Assembly (NCBI GenBank): GCA_934133115.1 | Contig: CAKPAV010000085.1 | Coordinates: 1 to 7,133, forward strand | Length of the DNA: 7,133 nucleotides | Source of the DNA: an uncultured Bacilli bacterium | GTDB taxonomy: Bacteria; Bacillota_I; Bacilli_A; RFN20; CAG-826 | Direction of reading: 5' to 3' | Shown here: piece after piece, positions 1 to 5,342 of the stretch | Numbering within the stretch: position 1 is the first letter of the stretch | Layout of the letters: every line of letters starts with the position of its first letter | Program-made: the position numbers and the translations under genes | Notes under the pieces: generated by a model | What the model saw: only the letters and a program-made list of their open reading frames with translations | Told to the model about the DNA's origin: nothing | The model's database searches: none

Positions 1-582
1 ATCCATACCAGTAGCAGCGGTTAATCCTTTTGGCATACTTGACATCATGTTTGGATCAACAACAGCGATGACAGGGATATCATGAGTGTCGACACAAACG
101 AATTTTCTGTTCTTTTCTACATCAGTAATAACATAGTTGATAGTAACTTCAGCAGCAGTACCAGCAGTAGTAGGAACAGCAATAATAGGTGTACATGGTT
201 TTTTAGTAGGTGCAACACCTTCTAATGAACGAACATCTGCAAATTCAGGGTTTTCGATAATAATACCAATTGCTTTAGCGGTATCCATTGATGATCCACC
301 ACCGATAGCAATGATATAGTCAGCTTTAGAAGCCTTGAATGCTTCGACACCATGTTTAACATTTTCAATAGTTGGGTTTGGTTTGATGTCAGAATAAATT
401 TCATATTCTAATTTAGCATCATCAAGTAATTTGGTAACTTTTTGAGTTACTCCGAATTTTAATAAATCAGGATCCGAGCATACAAAAGCTTTTTTAAATC
501 CTCTTCTTAATACTTCAGGAACAATATTGTCAATTGCGCCTGCTCCATGATATGAAGTTTCATTTAATACAAATCTTGGCAT
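1..582 (-). CDS. fucO: Lactaldehyde reductase (L-1,2-propanediol oxidoreductase), N-terminal part
   Basis: Partial gene: the ATG is at 582-580 on the minus strand and the frame runs open off the left edge after exactly 194 codons. The family is group III iron-dependent alcohol dehydrogenases, which reduce lactaldehyde to 1,2-propanediol with NADH during fucose or rhamnose fermentation. The start MPRFVLNETSYHGAGA, the nucleotide-binding loop GGGSSMD (residues 94-100), PEFADVRSLEG (112-122) and PTTAGTAAEVTINYVITD (137-154) closely match what I remember of E. coli FucO, which separates it from generic alcohol dehydrogenases. The last visible residue, Asp194, aligns with the first metal-binding Asp; the His ligands lie outside the window. 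A strong GGAGG (590-594) precedes the start. It is transcribed divergently from the MATE gene, with no visible functional link. The family is clear; the exact substrate is inferred from similarity. Confidence 0.9.
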   Translation of the reverse strand, partial: MPRFVLNETSYHGAGAIDNIVPEVLRRGFKKAFVCSDPDLLKFGVTQKVTKLLDDAKLEYEIYSDIKPNPTIENVKHGVEAFKASKADYIIAIGGGSSMDTAKAIGIIIENPEFADVRSLEGVAPTKKPCTPIIAVPTTAGTAAEVTINYVITDVEKNRKFVCVDTHDIPVIAVVDPNMMSSMPKGLTAATGMD

Positions 583-609
583 AAATTTTCCTCCTAAATT
601 AATTTTTGT

Positions 610-638
610 ATTATAGAAATTTTATTTCTATAAATTTA
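610..638 (-). promoter_or_regulatory. Probable fucO promoter
   Basis: On the minus strand a perfect TATAAT lies at 615-610. A weak -35 (TAAATT, 638-633) sits 17 bp upstream. The predicted start near 603 leaves a short leader before the GGAGG at 594-590. A second TATAAT occurs further upstream at 643-638 and could be an alternative -10. The region is very AT-rich, so chance matches are common; the perfect -10 at a sensible distance is the main support. Confidence 0.5.
611..633. repeat. Perfect inverted repeat over the fucO promoter (operator candidate)
   Basis: Two perfect 10-bp arms (TTATAGAAAT at 611-620 and ATTTCTATAA at 624-633) are separated by TTT. The repeat overlaps the fucO -10 and fills the -10/-35 spacer, a typical position for a repressor operator. 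No regulator gene is adjacent, so the binding protein is unknown. Confidence 0.5.
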
Positions 639-639
639 T

Positions 640-708
640 TATATACTTTTTTTAAATAAATTAAAAATAATAAATAAATAATTTAAAATTACATCAAAAA
701 AGTATATA
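640..708. repeat. Spaced 13-bp inverted repeat in the fucO/MATE divergent region
   Basis: TATATACTTTTTT (640-652) and AAAAAAGTATATA (696-708) are perfect reverse complements separated by 43 bp of almost pure A/T. The arms could be paired protein-binding sites or a chance product of the extreme AT content. The rest of the spacer from about 650 to 750 shows nothing else recognisable. Confidence 0.35.
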
Positions 709-753
709 TTTTTATATCTTTTGTTAATAAAAACATAATAAATTTTTTTATAC

Positions 754-782
754 TTGATTAAAAAATATTAATGCTTTAAAAT
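754..782 (+). promoter_or_regulatory. Promoter of the MATE leader transcript
   Basis: A TTGATT -35 (754-759) is followed after 17 bp by a TAAAAT -10 (777-782). The predicted start is about 788-790, exactly where the GC-containing structured leader begins. That match between predicted start and RNA structure supports the call. Confidence 0.65.
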
Positions 783-788
783 AGCATT

Positions 789-877
789 GCTCACGCGGAG
801 GGCGAAGTATTCATTAGAAATATTAGCTGGATAAGGTGATAGGCTGAAATGCCCTATTTCGTTATCCGGCTTTTTTT
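789..877 (+). ncRNA. Candidate riboswitch leader (guanidine-IV/mepA type suspected)
   Basis: A roughly 90-nt leader lies between the promoter and the MATE start. It stands out from the surrounding AT-rich DNA by its GC content (CACGCGGAGGGCG). Visible elements are a first hairpin (GCTC 789-792 with GGGC 800-803, seven-nt loop ACGCGGA), a second weak AGTATT/AATATT hairpin (806-824), and an intrinsic terminator (825-877) ending just before the ribosome binding site. An alternative pairing of TAGCT (824-828) with AGGCTG (841-846) would break the terminator. It exposes a loop whose GTGA (836-839) complements TCAC (791-794), giving a possible kissing contact. Guanidine-IV (mepA) riboswitches are known to precede MATE exporter genes and to act by relieving termination. 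The class is inferred from context and layout; I could not match a consensus base by base. Confidence 0.55.
825..877 (+). terminator. Intrinsic terminator (attenuator) upstream of the MATE gene
   Basis: AGCTGGATAA (825-834) pairs with TTATCCGGCT (862-871) through one G-T wobble. The stem continues with ATAGG/CCTAT around a short loop. The T-tract at 871-877 follows directly. The hairpin lies between the promoter and the gene's ribosome binding site (GGAGG, 878-882), so it must be bypassed for expression: an attenuator rather than an end-of-gene terminator. Confidence 0.85.
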
Positions 878-890
878 GGAGGTAAGTGTT

Positions 891-2231
891 ATGAATGTGA
901 TAAATGGAAATATAAAAAAGATATATTTAAAGTATTTGTTCGCTGCCTTTGGTAGTTCATTAATTTCTTGCATTTATGGACTTGTTGATATGGCTATGGT
1001 TGGACAATACTATGGACCAATTGGATCACAAGCGATGGCAATTATTGCTCCAATCTGGAATATTATCTATAGTTTAGGATTATTAATCGGAATTGGCGGA
1101 TCAGTTTTATTTGCTGTTAATAAAGGAAAAAATGATAAGGAAACCGCAAATAAGTTTTTTACAGCATCAATAGTGTATGGTGCTATTATGTCAATTGTTT
1201 TTTTGGTTCTATTCTGGTTATTTGAGGACCAATTATTATATGTTTTCGGAGCAAAAGACGCCAATACACTTAAACTTTGTAAAGAATATCTTTTACCAAT
1301 TAAATTTGCAGCACCATCATTTATTTTCGCTCAAATTTTAGCGGCATATTTAAGAAATGATAATAAACCAATGCTTGCGACATTAGCAATCATTTTTGCG
1401 GGTGTATTTAATGTTGTTGGTGACTACGTTTTTGTTTTTCCATTAGATATGGGAACGTTAGGTGCTGGTTTAGCAACCGCAATTGGATCATTAGTATCGG
1501 TGTTAATTATGTCTACACATTTCTTTAGTAAATCAAATACTATGAAATTTTCGTGCAATAAAGAAGTATTTTCTTTATTTGTGCCAATTTCTAAAACAGG
1601 ATTCTCAGCTTTTATTGCAGATATAGCTATGGGTTTTTTGACGATGCTATTTAATAATTTGATTTTAAAATATTTAAATGATGATGCACTGGCTGTGTAT
1701 GCAGTAATTATTAATATTTCGACAATTGTACAATGTTGTGGCTATGGAATTGGGCAAGCAGGACAACCAATATTATCAACTAATTTTGGTGCAAAACGAT
1801 ATGATCGAGTTTCTTTGACTTTAAAATATAATATTATTACAGCAATAATTGTTGGAACTATTTGGATGGGAATTGTAATGATTTTTCCTAAACAATTAAT
1901 AAGAATATTTATGGCACCCACGGAAGAAGTATTAAATATCGCGCCTAATATTATGTGTGTTTATAGTATTTCGTTTTTAATTTTACCTTTTAATGTTTAT
2001 TGTACTTATTATTTCCAAGCGCTATTAAAAGAAAATGTAGCAACTATTATATCTTTAGCTAGAGGTATAGTTATAAGCGGAATTGTATTAGTATTATTGC
2101 CATCACTATTTGGTGGTAACGCGATGTGGTGGACAATGGTCATTACAGAAGCGCTTGTAGCAATTTATGCAATAATAGTAATGATAAAATTGCAACGAAA
2201 GTTAAGAATAGAAGAAATTAATACTAAATAA
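891..2231 (+). CDS. MATE family multidrug/cation efflux transporter, MepA-like
   Basis: A 446-residue inner membrane antiporter of the MATE family (MepA-like branch), expected to export cationic compounds using a Na+ or H+ gradient. Length and the run of about twelve hydrophobic segments in two halves fit the family. Typical stretches are YGLVDMAMVGQYYGPIGSQAMA near the N-terminus, AAYLRNDNKPMLA and FNVVGDYVFVFPLDMGTLGAGLATAIG mid-protein, and GIGQAGQPILSTNFGAKRYDR in the second half. The start is the ATG at 891, eight bases after GGAGG (878-882). An in-frame ATG at 849 lies in the loop of the terminator hairpin and lacks a Shine-Dalgarno site. Control by the leader terminator suggests induction by a ligand; if the leader is guanidine-IV, the substrate is likely guanidinium or a related cation. 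No regulator gene is adjacent. Confidence 0.92.
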   Translation: MNVINGNIKKIYLKYLFAAFGSSLISCIYGLVDMAMVGQYYGPIGSQAMAIIAPIWNIIYSLGLLIGIGGSVLFAVNKGKNDKETANKFFTASIVYGAIMSIVFLVLFWLFEDQLLYVFGAKDANTLKLCKEYLLPIKFAAPSFIFAQILAAYLRNDNKPMLATLAIIFAGVFNVVGDYVFVFPLDMGTLGAGLATAIGSLVSVLIMSTHFFSKSNTMKFSCNKEVFSLFVPISKTGFSAFIADIAMGFLTMLFNNLILKYLNDDALAVYAVIINISTIVQCCGYGIGQAGQPILSTNFGAKRYDRVSLTLKYNIITAIIVGTIWMGIVMIFPKQLIRIFMAPTEEVLNIAPNIMCVYSISFLILPFNVYCTYYFQALLKENVATIISLARGIVISGIVLVLLPSLFGGNAMWWTMVITEALVAIYAIIVMIKLQRKLRIEEINTK

Positions 2232-2290
2232 AATATTTTCATACACATACTCATAAAATCAACTTAAAATGATAATAAAATATTTTTAAA

Positions 2291-2322
2291 AATTAATCAT
2301 TTTTATAAAAATGATGCTAATT
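2291..2322. repeat. Palindrome between MATE and recombinase genes
   Basis: ATCATTTTTA/TAAAAATGAT forms a perfect 20-bp palindrome (2296-2315). Outer arms AATTA (2291-2295) and TAATT (2318-2322) extend it with a two-base bulge. It may be a weak bidirectional terminator after the MATE gene (a poor T-tract follows) or a regulatory or recombinase-binding site before the recombinase. It does not resemble the inverted repeats at 3314 and 3465. Confidence 0.45.
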
Positions 2323-2373
2323 TGCCAAAATAATAAATGAACAAAAAGTTATTTCAATTAGGAGTTGATAGTA

Positions 2374-3357
2374 GTGAAGTATAAAAAGTGGGCTAAGATT
2401 TGGCTAGAAAATTATATTAAACCAACTTTAAAAAACAAAACATATTGGAATTATGTAAGTATATGTAATAATTATGTAATTAAAAAATTTGGAGAAGAGG
2501 AGTTAATAAATATAACTCCATTAAAAGTACAAGTTTATATAAATGAACTATTAGATGGCAAAAATAAATTATCTATTAGCAGTGTGAACTTAATAATAAC
2601 AGTTATACAATCTTCAATAAAAATGGCATTTTTATCGAATAATTTAAAAAGTTATAATTTAGGAAATATACGTAGACCGCATTTAGAAGAAAAAGAAATT
2701 ACATGTTTTTCTTTTGAAGAACAGAAAACGATTGAAAACAAAGTGTGGGCTTCCAAAAAAAAGAAAATGTTAGGTGTCATTATATGCTTATATACAGGTA
2801 TGAGGATAGGAGAATTACTTGCTTTAACTTGGAATGATGTTGATATAGAAAAAAGAATTATAAGTATAAATAAAACATGCCACGAAGGAAAAAATAAAAA
2901 TGGCATATATCAACGTATTCTTAATAGCCCTAAAACATTTTCATCAAAAAGAATGATACCTTTTCCTAAGCAATTAGAAATAATATTTAAGTTATTAAAA
3001 CAAGATAATTCAATATATGTTATTTCTTACAATCAAAAACCTATATCGGTTAGATCGTATCAAAAAAGTTTTGCATTAATGTTAAAACACGCCAATATAA
3101 AACATAAAGGATTTCATGCCTTGCGTCATACTTTTGCCACAAGATCAATTGAATGTGGAGTAGATGTTAAAACACTTTCTGAGATTTTAGGACATAAAAA
3201 TGCGACAATTACATTAAATCGCTATGTTCATTCATTATCGAATCATAAAAAAGATATGATGGATAAAATCGGAAATTTATTTAATGATAACCAAGAAAAA
3301 TTTATTAGTTCGTCTAATGATATATTAGATGAACAAGTTGTAACACTAGTTTATTAA
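2374..3357 (+). CDS. Tyrosine recombinase, probable DNA invertase for the adjacent switch
   Basis: A 327-residue phage-integrase/Xer-type recombinase that cuts and rejoins DNA through a 3'-phosphotyrosine. The N-terminal core-binding (SAM-like) domain spans about residues 1-100 and the catalytic domain about 110-310. Catalytic residues are visible: Arg144 in TGMRIGELLALTW, Lys187 in SPKTFSSKR, His248 and Arg251 in HALRHTFATR, His274 in LGHKNATITLNRY, and nucleophile Tyr284. It therefore appears active. The GTG at 2374 is chosen as start because GGAG (2361-2364) lies nine bases upstream; the in-frame TTG at 2365 abuts the Shine-Dalgarno and is unlikely. The last codons overlap one arm of a 23-bp inverted repeat, and the stop codon lies within the predicted invertible DNA. 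Inversion would change the tail from VVTLVY to NSGIINNFSSLNQ. No excisionase or phage genes are nearby, arguing for a local switch rather than an integrated element. Confidence 0.92.
   Translation: MKYKKWAKIWLENYIKPTLKNKTYWNYVSICNNYVIKKFGEEELINITPLKVQVYINELLDGKNKLSISSVNLIITVIQSSIKMAFLSNNLKSYNLGNIRRPHLEEKEITCFSFEEQKTIENKVWASKKKKMLGVIICLYTGMRIGELLALTWNDVDIEKRIISINKTCHEGKNKNGIYQRILNSPKTFSSKRMIPFPKQLEIIFKLLKQDNSIYVISYNQKPISVRSYQKSFALMLKHANIKHKGFHALRHTFATRSIECGVDVKTLSEILGHKNATITLNRYVHSLSNHKKDMMDKIGNLFNDNQEKFISSSNDILDEQVVTLVY
3314..3336 (+). repeat. Left inverted repeat of the switch, inside the recombinase 3' end
   Basis: The repeat begins CTAATGATATATTAG and continues ATGAACAA. It forms a recombinase-type core site when flanks are included: arms GTTCGTCTAAT (3308-3318) and ATTAGATGAAC (3324-3334) are inverted copies matching at 10 of 11 positions around spacer GATAT. 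It is translated as part of the recombinase. Confidence 0.88.
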
Positions 3358-3376
3358 TTTGAAAACATTTTGTCAA
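3348..3376 (-). promoter_or_regulatory. Minus-strand promoter at the left end of the invertible segment
   Basis: Read on the minus strand, a perfect TTGACA (3376-3371) is followed after 17 bp by TAAACT (3353-3348). The predicted start is near 3341, just inside the left repeat. In the present orientation it would make antisense RNA over the recombinase 3' end; after inversion it would read into the operon. The -10 matches only four of six consensus bases. Confidence 0.5.
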
Positions 3377-3396
3377 GAAATTATTTTAGTTAAGTG

Positions 3397-3425
3397 TGAT
3401 TTTTTGCAAAAAACATAAAAAATCA
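3397..3425. repeat. Central inverted repeat within the invertible segment
   Basis: TGATTTTTT (3397-3405) and AAAAAATCA (3417-3425) are perfect 9-bp inverted arms. Nested inside is the 14-bp palindrome TTTTTTGCAAAAAA (3400-3413). It lies between the two outward promoters, next to the plus-strand -35. It might be an operator, a site for a DNA-bending protein or a weak bidirectional terminator insulating the promoters. Confidence 0.4.
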
Positions 3426-3455
3426 TTGGTTTAAACTACTAAAATTGTTTATAAT
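3426..3455 (+). promoter_or_regulatory. Operon promoter, currently in the ON orientation
   Basis: TTGGTT (3426-3431) is followed after 18 bp by a perfect TATAAT (3450-3455), giving a predicted start near 3462 and a leader of about 97 nt before the first operon gene. It lies wholly between the inverted repeats, so inversion would disconnect it from the operon. Confidence 0.7.
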
Positions 3456-3464
3456 TCCTGAATT

Positions 3465-3487
3465 TTGTTCATCTAATATATCATTAG
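3465..3487 (-). repeat. Right inverted repeat of the switch, in the operon leader
   Basis: Exact reverse complement of 3314-3336. With flanks it forms arms GTTCATCTAAT (3468-3478) and ATTAGGTGTAC (3484-3494), matching at 9 of 11 positions around spacer ATATC, the reverse complement of the left spacer. Outside the 23 bp the two copies diverge. In RNA it would form a hairpin at the very 5' end of the operon transcript. Confidence 0.88.
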
Positions 3488-3501
3488 GTGTACAGTTGCC
3501 T

Positions 3502-3529
3502 TCCCGTTTTATGTTTCGCCAAAAAGGGA
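3502..3529 (+). promoter_or_regulatory. Leader hairpin upstream of the operon
   Basis: TCCCGTTTT (3502-3510) and AAAAAGGGA (3521-3529) pair at eight of nine positions around a ten-base loop. A moderately T-rich stretch follows (TTGATTTTATTTAT). It could be a weak attenuator or simply leader structure. Confidence 0.3.
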
Positions 3530-3558
3530 TTGATTTTATTTATCTAAGGAGGAACAAA

Positions 3559-4131
3559 ATGAAAAAATTAAGTGCAATTATTGCAATGGCAACAATTATG
3601 ACAGTCGGTGGAGTATACGCAACATTTAATTATGCGCAAAATCCTACACAAGCTGCTACAGGAGAAATTTCACCTATCATTTCTGGCGCAGTAACAGAAA
3701 GTAGTAAGGGAGAAATAAAAATTAACTCAACATTCGCAGTTACAATTGATGATCTTGGTGTAATAGGTGGCGGTACTAATTCCTATTATACAGGTATGAA
3801 AACAGAAGGCACTTTCAAAGTTAGTTTCACACCAAATGTTGGGGCAGATGCTGATGTTAGAGATAATGGTATAAAGTTAAATATGAAGTTATCTTTTACA
3901 GGCAATAAATATGATGAAAAAGATATTTTTGTTACTAATGGATTAGATAGTAATAATACAGTTTCATTAAATGAAGGAAACAAAATATTAGGTGAATATG
4001 AAATTAAGTTAACTGATTATTTTGGTGCTAATGAAGGAATTAAGTTAAGTACACATGCAGAATATAAAACATATGAAGCTCAACTTAAAAATACAAAAAT
4101 TATAATTGAAATTAGCGAAGCAGCAGCATAA
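3559..4131 (+). CDS. TasA/camelysin-like secreted protein with SipW-type signal peptide
   Basis: A 190-residue predicted exported protein. The signal peptide is a short Lys-rich start, a hydrophobic run (about residues 5-17) and GGVYATFNYA (17-26). This resembles the GGTWAAFN cleavage region of B. subtilis TasA, so cleavage after Ala21 by the SipW-like peptidase next door is likely. The mature part is rich in Thr, Gly and beta-prone alternation, with no Cys, no sorting signal and no C-terminal membrane anchor. It is compatible with a TasA/CalY-type fibre or matrix subunit, although I see no convincing full-length homology. The start at 3559 follows AAGGAGG (3546-3552) by six bases; a longer in-frame reading from 3445 would run through the inverted repeat and is rejected. 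First gene of the operon, presumably under the invertible promoter. The fibre role is inferred. Confidence 0.82.
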   Translation: MKKLSAIIAMATIMTVGGVYATFNYAQNPTQAATGEISPIISGAVTESSKGEIKINSTFAVTIDDLGVIGGGTNSYYTGMKTEGTFKVSFTPNVGADADVRDNGIKLNMKLSFTGNKYDEKDIFVTNGLDSNNTVSLNEGNKILGEYEIKLTDYFGANEGIKLSTHAEYKTYEAQLKNTKIIIEISEAAA

Positions 4132-4156
4132 TAAATTAAATTAGGGGAATAAAATT

Positions 4157-5341
4157 ATGGCAGGATACGATAAGTATATTGTTGTAGTTTGCCTCATAGT
4201 TTTTACAGCATTAACAGCAGGTTTTACACTTTTAATAATTAATATTGCAAAACTGCGATTAAAAATTATTAAAGGAGGACTTGCTGATAGCGAAATATCA
4301 AAAGCTGAGCAGCAAGGAGATAAGGCGAAACAAAACCATGCTGCTCGTTTGATTATCGATAAAATGTTATCAGTTTTTTTCTGTATTCTAATGCTATCAC
4401 TATTTGGGCTATCTATTGGAAATAATATTTCTAGTTCTAAGAAAGTAGGAGAAACTCCAATTGTTAAAGTTGTAAAAAGCGGTTCAATGGCTACAATATA
4501 TGAGAAAAATGAATATATAGTGAAAAATAATTTAACAAACCAAATTAAAAGATATGATTTGATTACTCTTTTTCAATTACCAAGTGAAGATGATTTGAAA
4601 TTATATGACATCGTTATGTATGAAACCGATGGAGTTTTCATTATTCATAGAATAGTGAATATTGAAGAAGCAAATGATGAGCATAGTGAAAGATATTTTT
4701 TACTTCAAGGAGATGCAAACCAATATCCAGATAGATTCCCGGTGCGTTATTCGCAAATGCTAGGAATTTATAAAAACAAGCGTATTCCTTTTTTAGGAAG
4801 CTTTATTGATTTTATGCAATCTCCAGCAGGATATTTATGCTTGTTACTTACAATTTTTTCTTGTGTTATATCACCAATGGTGGATAAAAAATTAACTAAA
4901 GCAATGGAAGAAAGAAAATTAATCATATCCTCTCAAAAGAAATATTTGTTTTTTAGAAACTCTTTTTCTAAAAAAGCAGTCGCGGATTATATAGAGCAAA
5001 ATTATCAAGATAAAATATATGTAAAAAGAAGCAAAAAATTATCTAGAAGTGGTTTGTTGATTCCTGATACATATTACGCTATGTTGGATGGAAAAAACAA
5101 ATGTTTTGCTTATATTTATGGAACAAAAACTGGTGATGCTATTTTAAGAGTTGTTTTAGATGAAAACTCAAAATTAAAGTTTGGGGGAATGAAAGAAACT
5201 TTCTTCCCAAAATCATATAAAGAAAAATGGTATGTGATTAAGTTATGCGACAAATCTGAAACAACAGCTCAAACAATTATTGATATTCTCGAATTATCAT
5301 TTAATAAGATTGTTAATAAAAAAGTAAAGGAGAAGAAATAA
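4157..5341 (+). CDS. sipW: SipW-like (ER-type) signal peptidase I with extra C-terminal domain
   Basis: A 394-residue membrane serine protease of family S26B, likely removing signal peptides from the two neighbouring secreted proteins. Hydrophobic segments lie at about 8-30, 70-88 and 224-244. Catalytic Ser110 is in VKSGSM, and His164 in FIIHRIVNIE replaces the Lys general base of bacterial LepB-type enzymes. GDANQYPD contributes Asp186 and Asp192. This is the SipW/archaeal/ER signature. Ordinary SipW is about 190 residues, so two parts are extra. One is an N-terminal segment with its own hydrophobic helix and a charged linker (31-65). The other is a C-terminal soluble region (about 250-394), with KCFAYIYG and WYVIKLCD...IIDILELSFNKIV faintly recalling YjbR or DUF5655 folds. 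The ribosome binding site AGGGGA (4143-4148) lies 25 bp after gene one. Only one base separates its stop from gene three. Confidence 0.88.
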   Translation: MAGYDKYIVVVCLIVFTALTAGFTLLIINIAKLRLKIIKGGLADSEISKAEQQGDKAKQNHAARLIIDKMLSVFFCILMLSLFGLSIGNNISSSKKVGETPIVKVVKSGSMATIYEKNEYIVKNNLTNQIKRYDLITLFQLPSEDDLKLYDIVMYETDGVFIIHRIVNIEEANDEHSERYFLLQGDANQYPDRFPVRYSQMLGIYKNKRIPFLGSFIDFMQSPAGYLCLLLTIFSCVISPMVDKKLTKAMEERKLIISSQKKYLFFRNSFSKKAVADYIEQNYQDKIYVKRSKKLSRSGLLIPDTYYAMLDGKNKCFAYIYGTKTGDAILRVVLDENSKLKFGGMKETFFPKSYKEKWYVIKLCDKSETTAQTIIDILELSFNKIVNKKVKEKK

Positions 5342-5342
5342 T

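Larger units (their letters stand above)
3314..3487. other. Predicted invertible promoter segment (phase-variation switch)
   Basis: A perfect 23-bp inverted repeat (3314-3336 and 3465-3487) flanks 128 bp. The segment is bordered by a tyrosine recombinase gene on the left and the signal peptidase/secreted protein operon on the right. It holds a plus-strand promoter now directed into the operon, an outward minus-strand promoter and a central palindrome. This is the standard layout of recombinase-controlled promoter inversion. That inversion happens is inferred; only one orientation is seen here. Confidence 0.8.

Noticed and set aside
137..404. Short open frames overlapping the left end
   Set aside because: They are out-of-frame shadows of the fucO coding sequence, which runs open from 582 to the edge.
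770..788. AATGCT/AGCATT hairpin as part of the MATE leader RNA
   Set aside because: It overlaps the promoter -10 (777-782) and lies upstream of the predicted transcript start, so it is probably not transcribed.
849..890. Upstream in-frame ATG extending the MATE protein by 14 residues
   Set aside because: The ATG lies in the loop of the leader terminator hairpin without a Shine-Dalgarno site. The ATG at 891 has GGAGG at ideal spacing.
3445..3558. Longer in-frame reading of the first secreted protein
   Set aside because: The extension runs through the right inverted repeat and leader hairpin, has no ribosome binding site and would bury the signal peptide. The ATG at 3559 has AAGGAGG six bases upstream.
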